From: Limosilactobacillus reuteri
GTDB taxonomy: Bacteria > Bacillota > Bacilli > Lactobacillales > Lactobacillaceae
Assembly: GCF_020784725.1 (NCBI RefSeq)
Contig: NZ_JAJGTZ010000026.1
Location: 62,001 to 126,000, forward strand
DNA length: 64,000 nt
Reading direction: 5' to 3'
The position numbers and the translations under genes were made by a program. This document shows, piece by piece, positions 51,722 through 60,687 of this stretch. The notes beneath the pieces were generated by a model, which was not told where the DNA came from, did no database searches, and saw nothing but the letters and a program-made list of their open reading frames with translations. The first letter of the stretch is position 1; each line of letters opens with the position of its first letter.

Positions 51722-52291
51722 ATGATTCTCTTAATAATTTTTTGCTTATTGATTTTATATAATTTCATTAAAGGAACATTTCAATTAGAGACTGTGACTA
51801 AGACTAGTTTTATTATTATTCCGATTTATGCATTAGTCATGACCATTATTTCGATCTTTACGGAGCAACAGGAATGGCATTTGCTAGTTATGATTGTTCT
51901 AATTTTAATTGGGATTATGCTTGGCTGGTTTCAAACATTTAGTGTTCGCATTGTAAAAACAGCGAAAAAAGATAAATACGGTAACCATATATTTAAATAT
52001 CGGCGTGGTTGGGCCTATTTATATGGATTTGTCCTTGTATTTATGGTTGAAATTGCAACGGATCACCTCTTAGGATTAAAGATGACTTTTAAAGGGCTAT
52101 TATTTGAATTATTAGATGAGGTTTTACGAGAACGTTTTAAATTTTTGCCAGATAATGGTTGGGTAATTTGGCTATTACTTACGGTCACAACTGCTACCTA
52201 TACTTTAATCCTTATTCGTCACTATCCATGTATTAAAGAGGCATTAGTTTGGAAAAGGTATACTAAGAAAAAACGGTCAGGAAAAAACTAG
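51722..52291 (+). CDS. four-helix membrane protein, paralogue of 47627
   Basis: 189-aa membrane protein of unknown function, similar over its full length to the 184-aa gene at 47627 (FIKGTFQLETVTK versus FIKGTFEYEKVTR; IIPIYALVM versus ILPIYSAIM; IRHYPCIKEA versus IRYPKIREA). AAGGAGG site, stronger than in the paralogue. Divergent from the LytTR gene, so it may belong to its regulon. Confidence 0.78.
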   Translation: MILLIIFCLLILYNFIKGTFQLETVTKTSFIIIPIYALVMTIISIFTEQQEWHLLVMIVLILIGIMLGWFQTFSVRIVKTAKKDKYGNHIFKYRRGWAYLYGFVLVFMVEIATDHLLGLKMTFKGLLFELLDEVLRERFKFLPDNGWVIWLLLTVTTATYTLILIRHYPCIKEALVWKRYTKKKRSGKN

Positions 52292-52316
52292 CATTTTTCA
52301 CTGACCATTTTTGTTA
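52272..52316. terminator. bidirectional terminator between convergent genes
   Basis: GGTCAG (52275-52280) with CTGACC (52301-52306), inner GAAAAA/TTTTTC; A-run on one side and T-run on the other serve both strands. Confidence 0.85.
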
Positions 52317-53489
52317 TTTAATAAAAGTGTGTTTTAGGCTCTTAAGTAAGCCATAAATTGTTAATAATGTGAAGAAAATAGCAGATGAGAATAACGCTCC
52401 TCTTGCAGTACGATCAATAAGAGCAATTGCCAGTGGAGAAATCGCACATCCGATATCCATCATGATTAAGACAATGGTTGTCGAAAAATTAACGGCATTT
52501 TTATCGCTAACGTTATCAACCCATTTGAAAACAAACGGCATTACCAGGCCAAAACCACTTCCAAGAATCATACACCCGGTTACTAATATCCAGAAATGGT
52601 GAGCTGTACTAATCAAGAAGAAGCCGCCAGCATTAAATGCTAAACAAAGGGGAAATACAAATTGATGAAGCCGTTGTTCAAGCCAATCAAAGGCAGCGCT
52701 AATTGGAATACCAATGGCGGCAAGAAGGGCCAGTAAGAGGGAAGCAGTACTTTCATTCCCCAAACCGGCATCGACAATCAATGTCGGTAGTTTGTAAGCA
52801 AGGGCCATGTAAAAAATATAAATTAGTAATACCATGATACTAATCCAGACAATAACTGGTTGGACTAATTTGGTTAAATCATGAAATGATAGGGAGTTAT
52901 TTGTTGCTCTTTTAGGAGACTTTGGTAATTGTACCCAGATTTTGAATGCTAGTAAAACTGGAATCGCAATAATATAAACAAGAAAGACAGCATGCCAGGA
53001 TAAAGTGACTAAATAACAGATTGCCAATGAACCGATAACGTAACCTAAGTTGTTCATAATATTTTGAAAACCAATCATTCGATTCAATTCATGCTGATTG
53101 CCAGTATATAATTGTGGAATTAAGCTCACGGCTAACGAATTATAGCTCCCAATTCCAATTCCTAAAAAGATTCGCGAAATTAAAATTAGCAGATAATTAT
53201 TTAAGATAGCCGGAAGAGTACCAGCAATTCCAACAGTAAGCAAACTAATAAGGATAATCCTTTTTTGGGACCATTTCCTATTGAGAAAAGGACTGATTAA
53301 TAATCCAAAAATCATGCCAAAATTAGGAATAGTAGTGAGCAATTCAATATTTACATGATTAATTGTAGGAAATGCATGCATCATTAAAGGAAGTGCGGGC
53401 GAAATTACCGCCGACATCATTATAAATAATGAAATTGCTAAGAGTGATAGTTTATAGGATAAGTGGTGAATATTTGTATTTGATTTCAT
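52314..53489 (-). CDS. MFS transporter
   Basis: 391-aa major facilitator with about twelve membrane segments. The loop 2-3 region (LLISPFLNRKWSQKRIILIS) fits the MFS consensus loosely. Related to proton-driven drug or metabolite exporters; substrate unknown. Lies 14 bases after the BI-1 gene on the same strand with a poor ribosome site, so it may rely on translational coupling. Confidence 0.88.
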   Translation of the reverse strand: MKSNTNIHHLSYKLSLLAISLFIMMSAVISPALPLMMHAFPTINHVNIELLTTIPNFGMIFGLLISPFLNRKWSQKRIILISLLTVGIAGTLPAILNNYLLILISRIFLGIGIGSYNSLAVSLIPQLYTGNQHELNRMIGFQNIMNNLGYVIGSLAICYLVTLSWHAVFLVYIIAIPVLLAFKIWVQLPKSPKRATNNSLSFHDLTKLVQPVIVWISIMVLLIYIFYMALAYKLPTLIVDAGLGNESTASLLLALLAAIGIPISAAFDWLEQRLHQFVFPLCLAFNAGGFFLISTAHHFWILVTGCMILGSGFGLVMPFVFKWVDNVSDKNAVNFSTTIVLIMMDIGCAISPLAIALIDRTARGALFSSAIFFTLLTIYGLLKSLKHTFIK

Positions 53490-53503
53490 GATTTTTAATA
53501 TTT

Positions 53504-54211
53504 TTATCTTTCATTACTTGAGCCAAAAATATCTAAGAAACTAATAAAGAGATTAATAAAATCAAGGTAAAGCTGCAATGCACCAAGGACAGCTAGCCCA
53601 TTGGATGATACTTGACCATTACATTCGGTATAGATATTTTTCATTCGTTGCGCATCCCAAGCTGTTAATGCCGTAAAAATTATTACCGCAACGATTGAAA
53701 GCAGATAATTAATTATTGGACTTTGCACAAAAAAGTTAACCAGCATAGCGATAATCAAGCCAATTAAGGCTGCACTAGCATAAGAACCAAGGCGAGTAAA
53801 ATCACGGTGAGAGAAAGTACCAATAATCGCCATTGTTAAGAATACACCCGCTGAGGAAACAAAAGCCGTTGCAATATCAGTGCCAGCATAAGCGCCTGCA
53901 ATAAAAGCAAAAGTAATTCCGTAGACGATCGCTGTTAAAATTAATAGGAACAGACAAAGGCCAGGACTACGAGTAGCATTAAAATTGATCCCAAACGTTA
54001 GGATAATTGGTAAGAGGATAATTAACCACATTCCCCAGCGGTTATTGACCATAAAAGCAGTAAATTGCTGAACGAAAACAGTCATTACGAGCCAAGCGGT
54101 TAAGGCAGAAAGCAATACTGCCAGGGTCATTAAACCATACATTTTTGTTAAAAACTTATTTAAGTCGGTAATATCAACAACGTTTCGACGATTAGGTGAA
54201 AAATTATCCAT
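53504..54211 (-). CDS. Bax inhibitor-1/YccA family membrane protein
   Basis: 235-aa protein with seven hydrophobic segments and the family end region ALTAWDAQRMKNIY and GALQLYLDFINLFISFLDIFG. Members act in membrane protein quality control or calcium/pH leak. Ribosome site GAAGGGAG; TATAAT on the minus strand at 54249-54254. Confidence 0.93.
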   Translation of the reverse strand: MDNFSPNRRNVVDITDLNKFLTKMYGLMTLAVLLSALTAWLVMTVFVQQFTAFMVNNRWGMWLIILLPIILTFGINFNATRSPGLCLFLLILTAIVYGITFAFIAGAYAGTDIATAFVSSAGVFLTMAIIGTFSHRDFTRLGSYASAALIGLIIAMLVNFFVQSPIINYLLSIVAVIIFTALTAWDAQRMKNIYTECNGQVSSNGLAVLGALQLYLDFINLFISFLDIFGSSNER

Positions 54212-54315
54212 TATTAAACGCTCCCTTCACAAATAAATCCTTACCTTTATTATATTCCATAAATTTAATAATAAAATTGTTTTGGGGGAAAATTATGCTA
54301 ACTTACTAGTTTTTG

Positions 54316-54321
54316 TATAAT
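54316..54321 (+). promoter_or_regulatory. -10 box of the ElaA-like gene
   Basis: TATAAT 27 bases before the ATG; the -35 region is a poor match. Confidence 0.45.
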
Positions 54322-54347
54322 ATATAAAATTATAGGAGGAATAAATT

Positions 54348-54803
54348 ATGCAATGGTCTGATAAACAATTTACTGAACTAACAGTTAATGAACTTTTTGC
54401 CATTCTTAAGTTACGAGCACAAGTTTTTAATGGAGAACAACAGAGTTCCTATCCTGATCCAGACGATAGCGACCCACTTGCGCACCATGTTTTTGCGACT
54501 GCTAATAGTGAAGTAGTTGCTTATGCACGTTATTTTATTCAGAATGATGTTGTAACTTTTGGTCGCGTAGTTGTAGCTCCACAAGCACGTGGTATTGGTT
54601 TAGGTGGAAAGATTATTGAACATTTATTAAGCGGAATTGAAGAGAATTTCCCCCAATATAAAATAATTATTCATGCCCAAGCCTACGTTGAGGACTTTTA
54701 CAAAAAATATAGTTTTGAATCTGTTGGTGATCATTTTATGGAGGCCGAGCGCGAGCATGTTACGATGGTTCATGAACCGTTAAACAATATTTATGACAAA
54801 TAA
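54348..54803 (+). CDS. ElaA-like GNAT acetyltransferase
   Basis: 151-aa GNAT protein. Starts MQWSDKQFTELTVNELFAIL; contains LRAQVFNGEQQSSYPDPDDS and the acetyl-CoA motif GRVVVAPQARGIGLGGKIIE, the layout of ElaA. AGGAGG site. Its end overlaps the start of the next gene by 11 bases. Confidence 0.9.
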   Translation: MQWSDKQFTELTVNELFAILKLRAQVFNGEQQSSYPDPDDSDPLAHHVFATANSEVVAYARYFIQNDVVTFGRVVVAPQARGIGLGGKIIEHLLSGIEENFPQYKIIIHAQAYVEDFYKKYSFESVGDHFMEAEREHVTMVHEPLNNIYDK

Positions 54804-55824
54804 CATGATAAAACCAAATCAAATTGGTTCCGTTAACTATATAAGAACCTTGAAACAAAGCGGTCTCAACGCTCGTGAACAGCTTGATTTAATGATTAAT
54901 CACCATTTACAAGCTTATATTGATAACTATGGATTTCTTCAATTTTCACCAACTGGATATCAATTTTCACCTCAGTTAACCCCCACCAGTTTTTTCTATC
55001 CTTATTTTCGTGATTTAGTTGTGACGGCTTATTCAGGGAAGAAAGGGCTGAAAGCAGATTTGTTAGGACGCAAAATTCATTTATTTCGCAGTTATCTTGA
55101 TCGGCAAAACATCGCTTTTATTCGTCGATATCAATGTCCTTCTCTTTCACCAGAAGCGACAGATTTTCAACGATTGCTTTCCTATGCCCACGATAATCAC
55201 TTTAAATTAGACTTTAAGACTGGTGCTAATTACCATAATCGTTATCATCATAAATTTGCTTACCCCTCTAATATGAAGGTTCAATTAATTCGTAATTCGT
55301 ATCGTCGGTATGCTAATCCAGCCCGAATGATTGAATTTATTGTTGATATCGAAACAGGAAAGTTTGTTAGTCAATGGAATGTTTACCATGTTGATGAACA
55401 AGGAAGAATTGATACGGACCCGACTAATTATTCGACCAATCAATTACGGCAAATTGCTGATACAGAATCTTTTAACTATGGGATTCCCTATGGAGAGTAT
55501 TATGTAACTGGTAAATATCGACATACTCATCAACGTCTTGATATTACTCAACCAACCGATAGTCAGCTTCGAAAGGTTGCTAAAAAATATTGGCAAGCAC
55601 CTGTTGATTATGATGATAGCGGTAATTATGCTGACTTAGTAAAAAATATGCAGGATGTTATAGCCTGGCGTGGGGTTCCAGATTCGCAGCGAATAAAAGT
55701 TTATGCTGACTATGTCAATTCATTAAAAGAACATCAGTGTAAAAATAAAGGAATTAATCATTTCTTTGGTAAGAATAAAGTGTATCAGCAATTTTTTGTT
55801 CCTTGGTGGCGGAGATTGGTATAA
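54793..55824 (+). CDS. DUF3114-type hypothetical protein
   Basis: 343-aa soluble protein of unknown function with many aromatic and His residues (YHNRYHHKFAYPSN, YRHTHQRLD). Resembles DUF3114 proteins of lactobacilli and streptococci, recalled from memory. Start at 54793 lies inside the acetyltransferase gene; ATG at 54805 is an alternative, and neither has a clear ribosome site. Coupling to the upstream gene is likely. Confidence 0.65.
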   Translation: MTNNMIKPNQIGSVNYIRTLKQSGLNAREQLDLMINHHLQAYIDNYGFLQFSPTGYQFSPQLTPTSFFYPYFRDLVVTAYSGKKGLKADLLGRKIHLFRSYLDRQNIAFIRRYQCPSLSPEATDFQRLLSYAHDNHFKLDFKTGANYHNRYHHKFAYPSNMKVQLIRNSYRRYANPARMIEFIVDIETGKFVSQWNVYHVDEQGRIDTDPTNYSTNQLRQIADTESFNYGIPYGEYYVTGKYRHTHQRLDITQPTDSQLRKVAKKYWQAPVDYDDSGNYADLVKNMQDVIAWRGVPDSQRIKVYADYVNSLKEHQCKNKGINHFFGKNKVYQQFFVPWWRRLV

Positions 55825-55960
55825 TTAAGGACAGAAAGCGTTAATCGATTTTGAAGTGATTATCCAGTGAAATAATTAAGTTATTATTGTCTATTATGTT
55901 CCAAAAGTGTTATGGTTGAATTTGAATAAAATTAAAATGATTGATTGGAGGGATTCTTGG

Positions 55961-57490
55961 ATGGGAACCGATTATGATCAACTTAAAGCAGCTTTAAAAG
56001 AACCGTCATTAAATGCCAAACTTTTTTCTTCACAGTTTGGTTTAGAGGCAAAAAAGCACCGCATTTTGACCAATGGGCGGGCAAGTCGTTATCCATATCC
56101 TGAAAATCTGCGTTCACGGCAATATAATATTTATTTGAACTCAGGCTATACGGATGACATGATGGACTTTGAAACGGGTCCGGTTGTTGGAGCTAAGAAT
56201 GCAGTTCGGCAACTAAAAATGTTAGAGCAGATTGTTATCTCACATTTACGAAATGATGAACGGTTATGGCCGCTAAGTATGGCACCGGGACCGACTTATC
56301 AGCATGATCTTGAGTATTTACAAACTGCATTTACAAAGAAATGGGACCAACAGACTCATGATTATCTCGGCAAAAAATACGGCATTGTTCAAGAAATCTT
56401 GGGGGATGTTCATGTTAATTTTAGTTTAGATGGTGAATTAATCAATGAGATTTATCACCGCTTTTATGCAGATCGATATCCAAACCACATTGATTTTCAA
56501 AATCATCTTTACTTTAAATTGGCACAAAAATTTTACCTTTATCAATGGTTATTTACCTACTTATATGGAGCGAGTCCAGTTTCTGAAGATATGCCACATA
56601 GTATTCCTGAGGATTTGAAGTTGCCAGTTCGTAGTTTGCGTTGTAGTGATTATGGGGATGACAATTTTACCAATGAGCAAGTTACCTACACTTCATATGA
56701 CCAGCATTTTGCAGAACTAAAGCACTTCATAGATAATGGCACTTACTATAGTATGAAGGAATTCTTTGGCCCAGTACGATTACGACGGCATAACCATGAT
56801 ATGCATGACATTGATGGTGCTTTGCAAGAAGGTATTGATTATCTTGAGTTTCGTAATTTTGACCTTGACCCGTTGTCGCGAACAGGAATTAGTGATGATA
56901 CGATTAACTTCCTTGAATTAATGCTTTTAAATAGTATTCTTTCACCATTACCTGATAACTTAGAAGAACGCTTAGTGGAAGCGAAAAAGCGGAATAATGA
57001 AGTGGCCTTACAAAAACCGAAAGAACAATTACCGTGGATGCATGAAGAAGCGCTGCAGTTAATTGCAGAATTGCAAAACTTTATTGTTGAGTTTAATGCT
57101 CCGCGAGAATACCAGCTTGCTTTGAAGTTTGTTCAACGACGAGTAGATGACCCTTCACTAACTCTGAGCGGTCAATTAGCAGATCAACTTGAAAATGGTG
57201 ACTTATTATCGTTTGGATTGAAGATTGCTAATGATCGTTATACAAAAAATATTAATTTTCAACATCCTCTACAAGCAATTAGCGATGTTTATTCAGACGA
57301 TGTTCAACAATTGGTCAAAGCTGCCATTGAGTTAGGCGTTCAAGTAGATTTACAACCAACGCAAGTAGTATTACATGTAGGAGATCATCAAGAAAGCTAT
57401 AATGCTCAAGCAACTTTTGATTTCTCAAAGGGTGCCCGTGATGTAATTCTTAGTGATTTTCCAGAAGTTCAGGATTTTCAGGAAAAGTAA
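55961..57490 (+). CDS. gshA: glutamate-cysteine ligase homologue
   Basis: 509-aa protein similar to the N-terminal ligase domain of bifunctional GshF: ITPV-like TGPV region (YTDDMMDFETGPVV), GDVHVNFSL, YLYQWLFTYLYGASPVSEDM and SLRCSDYGDDNF. Start at ATG 55961, nine bases after GGAGGG; the frame is open back to 55907. The ATP-grasp domain that would add glycine is absent, so the product would be gamma-glutamylcysteine rather than glutathione. L. reuteri is known to make this dipeptide. Confidence 0.8.
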   Translation: MGTDYDQLKAALKEPSLNAKLFSSQFGLEAKKHRILTNGRASRYPYPENLRSRQYNIYLNSGYTDDMMDFETGPVVGAKNAVRQLKMLEQIVISHLRNDERLWPLSMAPGPTYQHDLEYLQTAFTKKWDQQTHDYLGKKYGIVQEILGDVHVNFSLDGELINEIYHRFYADRYPNHIDFQNHLYFKLAQKFYLYQWLFTYLYGASPVSEDMPHSIPEDLKLPVRSLRCSDYGDDNFTNEQVTYTSYDQHFAELKHFIDNGTYYSMKEFFGPVRLRRHNHDMHDIDGALQEGIDYLEFRNFDLDPLSRTGISDDTINFLELMLLNSILSPLPDNLEERLVEAKKRNNEVALQKPKEQLPWMHEEALQLIAELQNFIVEFNAPREYQLALKFVQRRVDDPSLTLSGQLADQLENGDLLSFGLKIANDRYTKNINFQHPLQAISDVYSDDVQQLVKAAIELGVQVDLQPTQVVLHVGDHQESYNAQATFDFSKGARDVILSDFPEVQDFQEK

Positions 57491-57530
57491 AGAGACTGAG
57501 GAGATTATTTCCTAGTCTCTATATTTTTAA
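57490..57530 (+). terminator. terminator of the ligase gene
   Basis: AGAGACTGAGGA pairs with CCTAGTCTCT-type arm (57491-57519, imperfect), followed by ATATTTTT. Confidence 0.65.
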
Positions 57531-57593
57531 AGTAGGGCAATAACCTTATCTTCACTTTCGTTATTTCCCGGGAAATAGAAAGAAGCGCTAAAA

Positions 57594-58517
57594 ATGAGAA
57601 AGATTGGAATTATTGGGCTCGGCCATGTGGGTGAAACGTTAGCCAACCAGTTGGTAATGAACGGAAAAGTTGACGAATTAGTTTTGATTGACGAGAAAGA
57701 TCAACTAGCAATTGCAATTCAGGCCGATTTAAATGATGCGCAAACGGTTTTGGCGACCCATACAAAAATAATTATTCAAGATTATGCTGCCTTAGCCGAT
57801 GCGGATGTTCTTATTACAGCCTTTGGAAAGAGTGCTTTGATGAAGCAACAACCAATGGCTGAGCTTGAGACCAGTTATCGGCAGGCCTTACAAGTTGGTA
57901 ATAAGATTTTTAAGAGTGATTTTAGTGGGGTCCTCATTAACCTTACTAATCCTAATGAGGCAATTACTGCTGTTCTCCAGCAAAAAGTTGGTTTACCGCA
58001 AAAACAAGTAATTGGGATTGGCACAGTTGTTGAAACCGCTCGCCTTTATCGAGCGATTGCAGAAACTGCAAAGGTCGCCGCTGCTAATGTAACTGGCTTT
58101 GTCTATGGTCAGCATGATGGTCATCAAGTCTTTGCTTGGTCAACTGTTCGCGTGAATGGACAACCCTTAACTGCGGCAATCAATGGCCACCACCTAGATC
58201 AAAGTCAGCTTAAAATTAAGGCGAACCTTAGTAATTGGTACACTCTTGATGGGTTAGGGTATAATGTTAGTGCTGTTACTGCCTGGACTCTACGAATTAT
58301 TACAGCAATTTTTGCAGATGAACAATTAGCGTTGCCGGTTGCAATTTATCAGCCGCAGTATTCAACTTACATCAGTTTTCCAGCGTTAATTGGTCGGCAA
58401 GGAATTGGCAACTTTCTTCTCTTAAAACTTTACCCATTGGAGGAAGAGGAGATTAAGAGTGCAGCAGCAACAATTAAGCATCAATTAGATTCTCTAAAAA
58501 ATATTAAAGGAGAGTAG
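57594..58517 (+). CDS. L-2-hydroxyacid dehydrogenase (HicDH/LDH family)
   Basis: 307-aa NAD-dependent dehydrogenase of the lactate/malate family. NAD loop GLGHVGE at residues 8-14, LTNPNEA, substrate Arg in VVETARLYR and the catalytic His in GQHDGHQ. The specificity loop (SALMKQQPMAELETSYRQAL) has no Gln/Arg pattern of malate or lactate enzymes, closer to L-2-hydroxyisocaproate dehydrogenase. No strong ribosome site (GAAAGAAG). Confidence 0.85.
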   Translation: MRKIGIIGLGHVGETLANQLVMNGKVDELVLIDEKDQLAIAIQADLNDAQTVLATHTKIIIQDYAALADADVLITAFGKSALMKQQPMAELETSYRQALQVGNKIFKSDFSGVLINLTNPNEAITAVLQQKVGLPQKQVIGIGTVVETARLYRAIAETAKVAAANVTGFVYGQHDGHQVFAWSTVRVNGQPLTAAINGHHLDQSQLKIKANLSNWYTLDGLGYNVSAVTAWTLRIITAIFADEQLALPVAIYQPQYSTYISFPALIGRQGIGNFLLLKLYPLEEEEIKSAAATIKHQLDSLKNIKGE

Positions 58518-58521
58518 TTGT

Positions 58522-59097
58522 ATGATTAAACGAATTGCAGTCTATTGTGGTGCCCGTGATGGTAATAATCCAGCATTTAATCATGAAGCACAACGATTTG
58601 GTAAATGGCTAGTTCAACACGATATTGAATTGGTTTATGGTGCGGGTGCGTTTGGCTTGATGGGCGCCCTTGCTCGGACGGTCCTCCAAAATGGAGGCGT
58701 TGTTCATGGGGTAATTACTGCGGAATTAGCTGAACGTGGAGCTCTTTATGACGAATTAACGGATGTAAGAATTGTTCCTAATATGGATATTCGCAAGCAA
58801 ACAATGATGGATCTTGCGGATGGATTATTAGCTTTCCCTGGTGGCTTTGGAACGTTAGAGGAAATTACCGAAGCTGCTTCATGGACAACGGTGGGAGACA
58901 ATCATAAGCCAGTTGCTTTTTACAACTTTAATGGCTTTTATGATTCGTTAAAAGATCTATTTAAGCAAATGAATAAGGCTGGCTTTGTAGAAGACCCTTA
59001 TTTGAATAGTATCTGTTTTAGTGACCGGTTTAACCAGATTTTGGCATTTATGCAAAACTATAAAGCGCCGGCACATCGTCAATACGCGCGAAAATAA
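58522..59097 (+). CDS. LOG-family (Lonely Guy) phosphoribohydrolase
   Basis: 191-aa Rossmann-fold protein of the LOG family, which releases free bases from nucleoside 5'-monophosphates. Starts MIKRIAVYCGARDGNNPAF; signature PGGFGTLEEITEA with the catalytic Glu. AGGAG site, 4 bp after the dehydrogenase stop, so co-transcribed. The true substrate in lactobacilli is not known. Confidence 0.92.
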   Translation: MIKRIAVYCGARDGNNPAFNHEAQRFGKWLVQHDIELVYGAGAFGLMGALARTVLQNGGVVHGVITAELAERGALYDELTDVRIVPNMDIRKQTMMDLADGLLAFPGGFGTLEEITEAASWTTVGDNHKPVAFYNFNGFYDSLKDLFKQMNKAGFVEDPYLNSICFSDRFNQILAFMQNYKAPAHRQYARK

Positions 59098-59103
59098 TTT
59101 AAA

Positions 59104-59128
59104 ATAAAAAAACGCTGCCTTGCAGCGC
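59104..59128 (-). terminator. terminator of the minus-strand DUF4828 gene
   Basis: CGCTGC (59113-59118), loop CTT, GCAGCG (59122-59127). On the minus strand it is followed by a T-run; on the plus strand it is not. Confidence 0.8.
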
Positions 59129-59133
59129 CAACA

Positions 59134-59496
59134 TTATTTTAAGGGTTGAATAGTATAAACTTGGTCATCAGCTTCATCGGTTAATGAAACTGGCCGTTGC
59201 TCATTAGCCCGGATAGTAATGTGATAGCCAAACCGATCAAGAAAAACTAACTTATCAGGTTTGATTTGTTGAACCGTTGCCGGAATGATTTGGTTATCGA
59301 TACCGAGCTTTAATTCAGGAGAGATAGTTATTTTATGAGAGCGATCTCGTTCTTTATCATAATATTGCCATGTGCCCGCATAAAAGATAGGTAACGAGAT
59401 CGTATTATTGCTTTTCTTTGCACGACTGAACCCTAAAGTACTGGTGAGTCCAGCCATTAGCCCCGCGCCGAAAAGTAACATTCCTTTTTTTCTCAT
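59134..59496 (-). CDS. DUF4828-type secreted or anchored protein
   Basis: 120-aa protein with a short N-terminal hydrophobic segment ([18 protein letters not shown]) after MRKKG, likely a signal anchor, followed by a small beta-rich domain ([20 protein letters not shown]). Looks like DUF4828 of lactobacilli, recalled from memory. Function unknown. Single gene with its own terminator. Confidence 0.72.
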   Translation of the reverse strand: MRKKGMLLFGAGLMAGLTSTLGFSRAKKSNNTISLPIFYAGTWQYYDKERDRSHKITISPELKLGIDNQIIPATVQQIKPDKLVFLDRFGYHITIRANEQRPVSLTDEADDQVYTIQPLK

Positions 59497-59656
59497 ATTT
59501 TATCAGTCTCCTCAATTAAGTGATAAGTCATTTTATAATATAACTAATTATACACACATTTCTATTATCAGAAGATTTCATTTCTGTTAAAAACGCGCAA
59601 TAATTGTTAAAATTAGATGTATGCAAAGAAATATTTGAAAAGGAAGAGTTGATTTT

Positions 59657-60676
59657 ATGTTAAAACTTGGTGTTATTGGAACAAATATTATTACTGATCA
59701 GATGTTAGATGCAGCCAAGACAACTGGAAAATACGAATTAACAGCTGTATATTCTCGAACATTAGAACACGCTGAGAAGTTTGGTAAACCATATGGAGCA
59801 ACTGAATTTTACGATAATATTGACAAGTTCTTTGAAGAGGGCGACTTTGATGTTGTTTATATTGCTTCACCAAATAGTTTGCATTATCAACAAGCACGGA
59901 AAGCAATTGAAAATGATAAATTTATTATTGTTGAAAAGCCAGCTTTCGTAAATCCAAATGAATATAGTGCGATCGAATCACTATTAGCAGCCCATCCCAA
60001 GGCTCGTTTGGTTGAAGCGGCCCGTCATATCCATACCAAGATTTATCAAGCGGCCTTGAAGAAAGTTGATGAGATGAAGGAACATTATGTTCAAGGAGCA
60101 ACCATCACTGTAATGAAATACTCATCGCGTTTTGATAAAGTTCTTAATGGCAGTGAACCATATCCAAATATTTTTACCCTTAAGTATGCTGGGGGAGCAT
60201 TAATGGACCTCGGTGTATATGCTGTTTATGGCGCTGTTACTATTTATGGTGAACCAGAATCTGTAGTTTACTTCCCAACTCTTACTAAAACTGGGGTTGA
60301 TGGTAAAGGAGTTGCGATCCTTAACTATGACAAATTTACTGTTACTTTAAACTTCGGTAAGACTGCTAACTCTCACCTTTATTCTGAAGTTTACGGCTTG
60401 AAGGATACCTTAGTCTTTGATAGTATTTTTGATACGCGAAAGGTTACTTATTATGATGCTGACCAAAATGCGCACCCAATTGAAGCGCCCGTTGAAGAAA
60501 ATTCAATGACTGATGAAATGAATGACTTTGCGGACCTCTTTAACAATCCTGATGATGAAGAAGAAATGAAGAAGTACAAGCATTGGTTAGAATTATCGAA
60601 GACGGTCAACTCAGTTATGTACTCCCTTCGTCAATCTGCTCAACTAGTTTTCCCATCTGATAACGATCAAGAATAG
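59657..60676 (+). CDS. Gfo/Idh/MocA-family oxidoreductase
   Basis: 339-aa NAD(P)-dependent oxidoreductase. N-terminal Rossmann GVIGTNIITDQM, VYIASPNSLHYQQA, the family Glu-Lys-Pro in VEKPAFVNP, and GGALMDLGVYAV in the C-terminal domain. Sugar or other polyol substrate not predictable. AGGAAGAG site. The helicase follows 11 bp later. Confidence 0.93.
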   Translation: MLKLGVIGTNIITDQMLDAAKTTGKYELTAVYSRTLEHAEKFGKPYGATEFYDNIDKFFEEGDFDVVYIASPNSLHYQQARKAIENDKFIIVEKPAFVNPNEYSAIESLLAAHPKARLVEAARHIHTKIYQAALKKVDEMKEHYVQGATITVMKYSSRFDKVLNGSEPYPNIFTLKYAGGALMDLGVYAVYGAVTIYGEPESVVYFPTLTKTGVDGKGVAILNYDKFTVTLNFGKTANSHLYSEVYGLKDTLVFDSIFDTRKVTYYDADQNAHPIEAPVEENSMTDEMNDFADLFNNPDDEEEMKKYKHWLELSKTVNSVMYSLRQSAQLVFPSDNDQE

Positions 60677-60687
60677 GATGATTTAAT

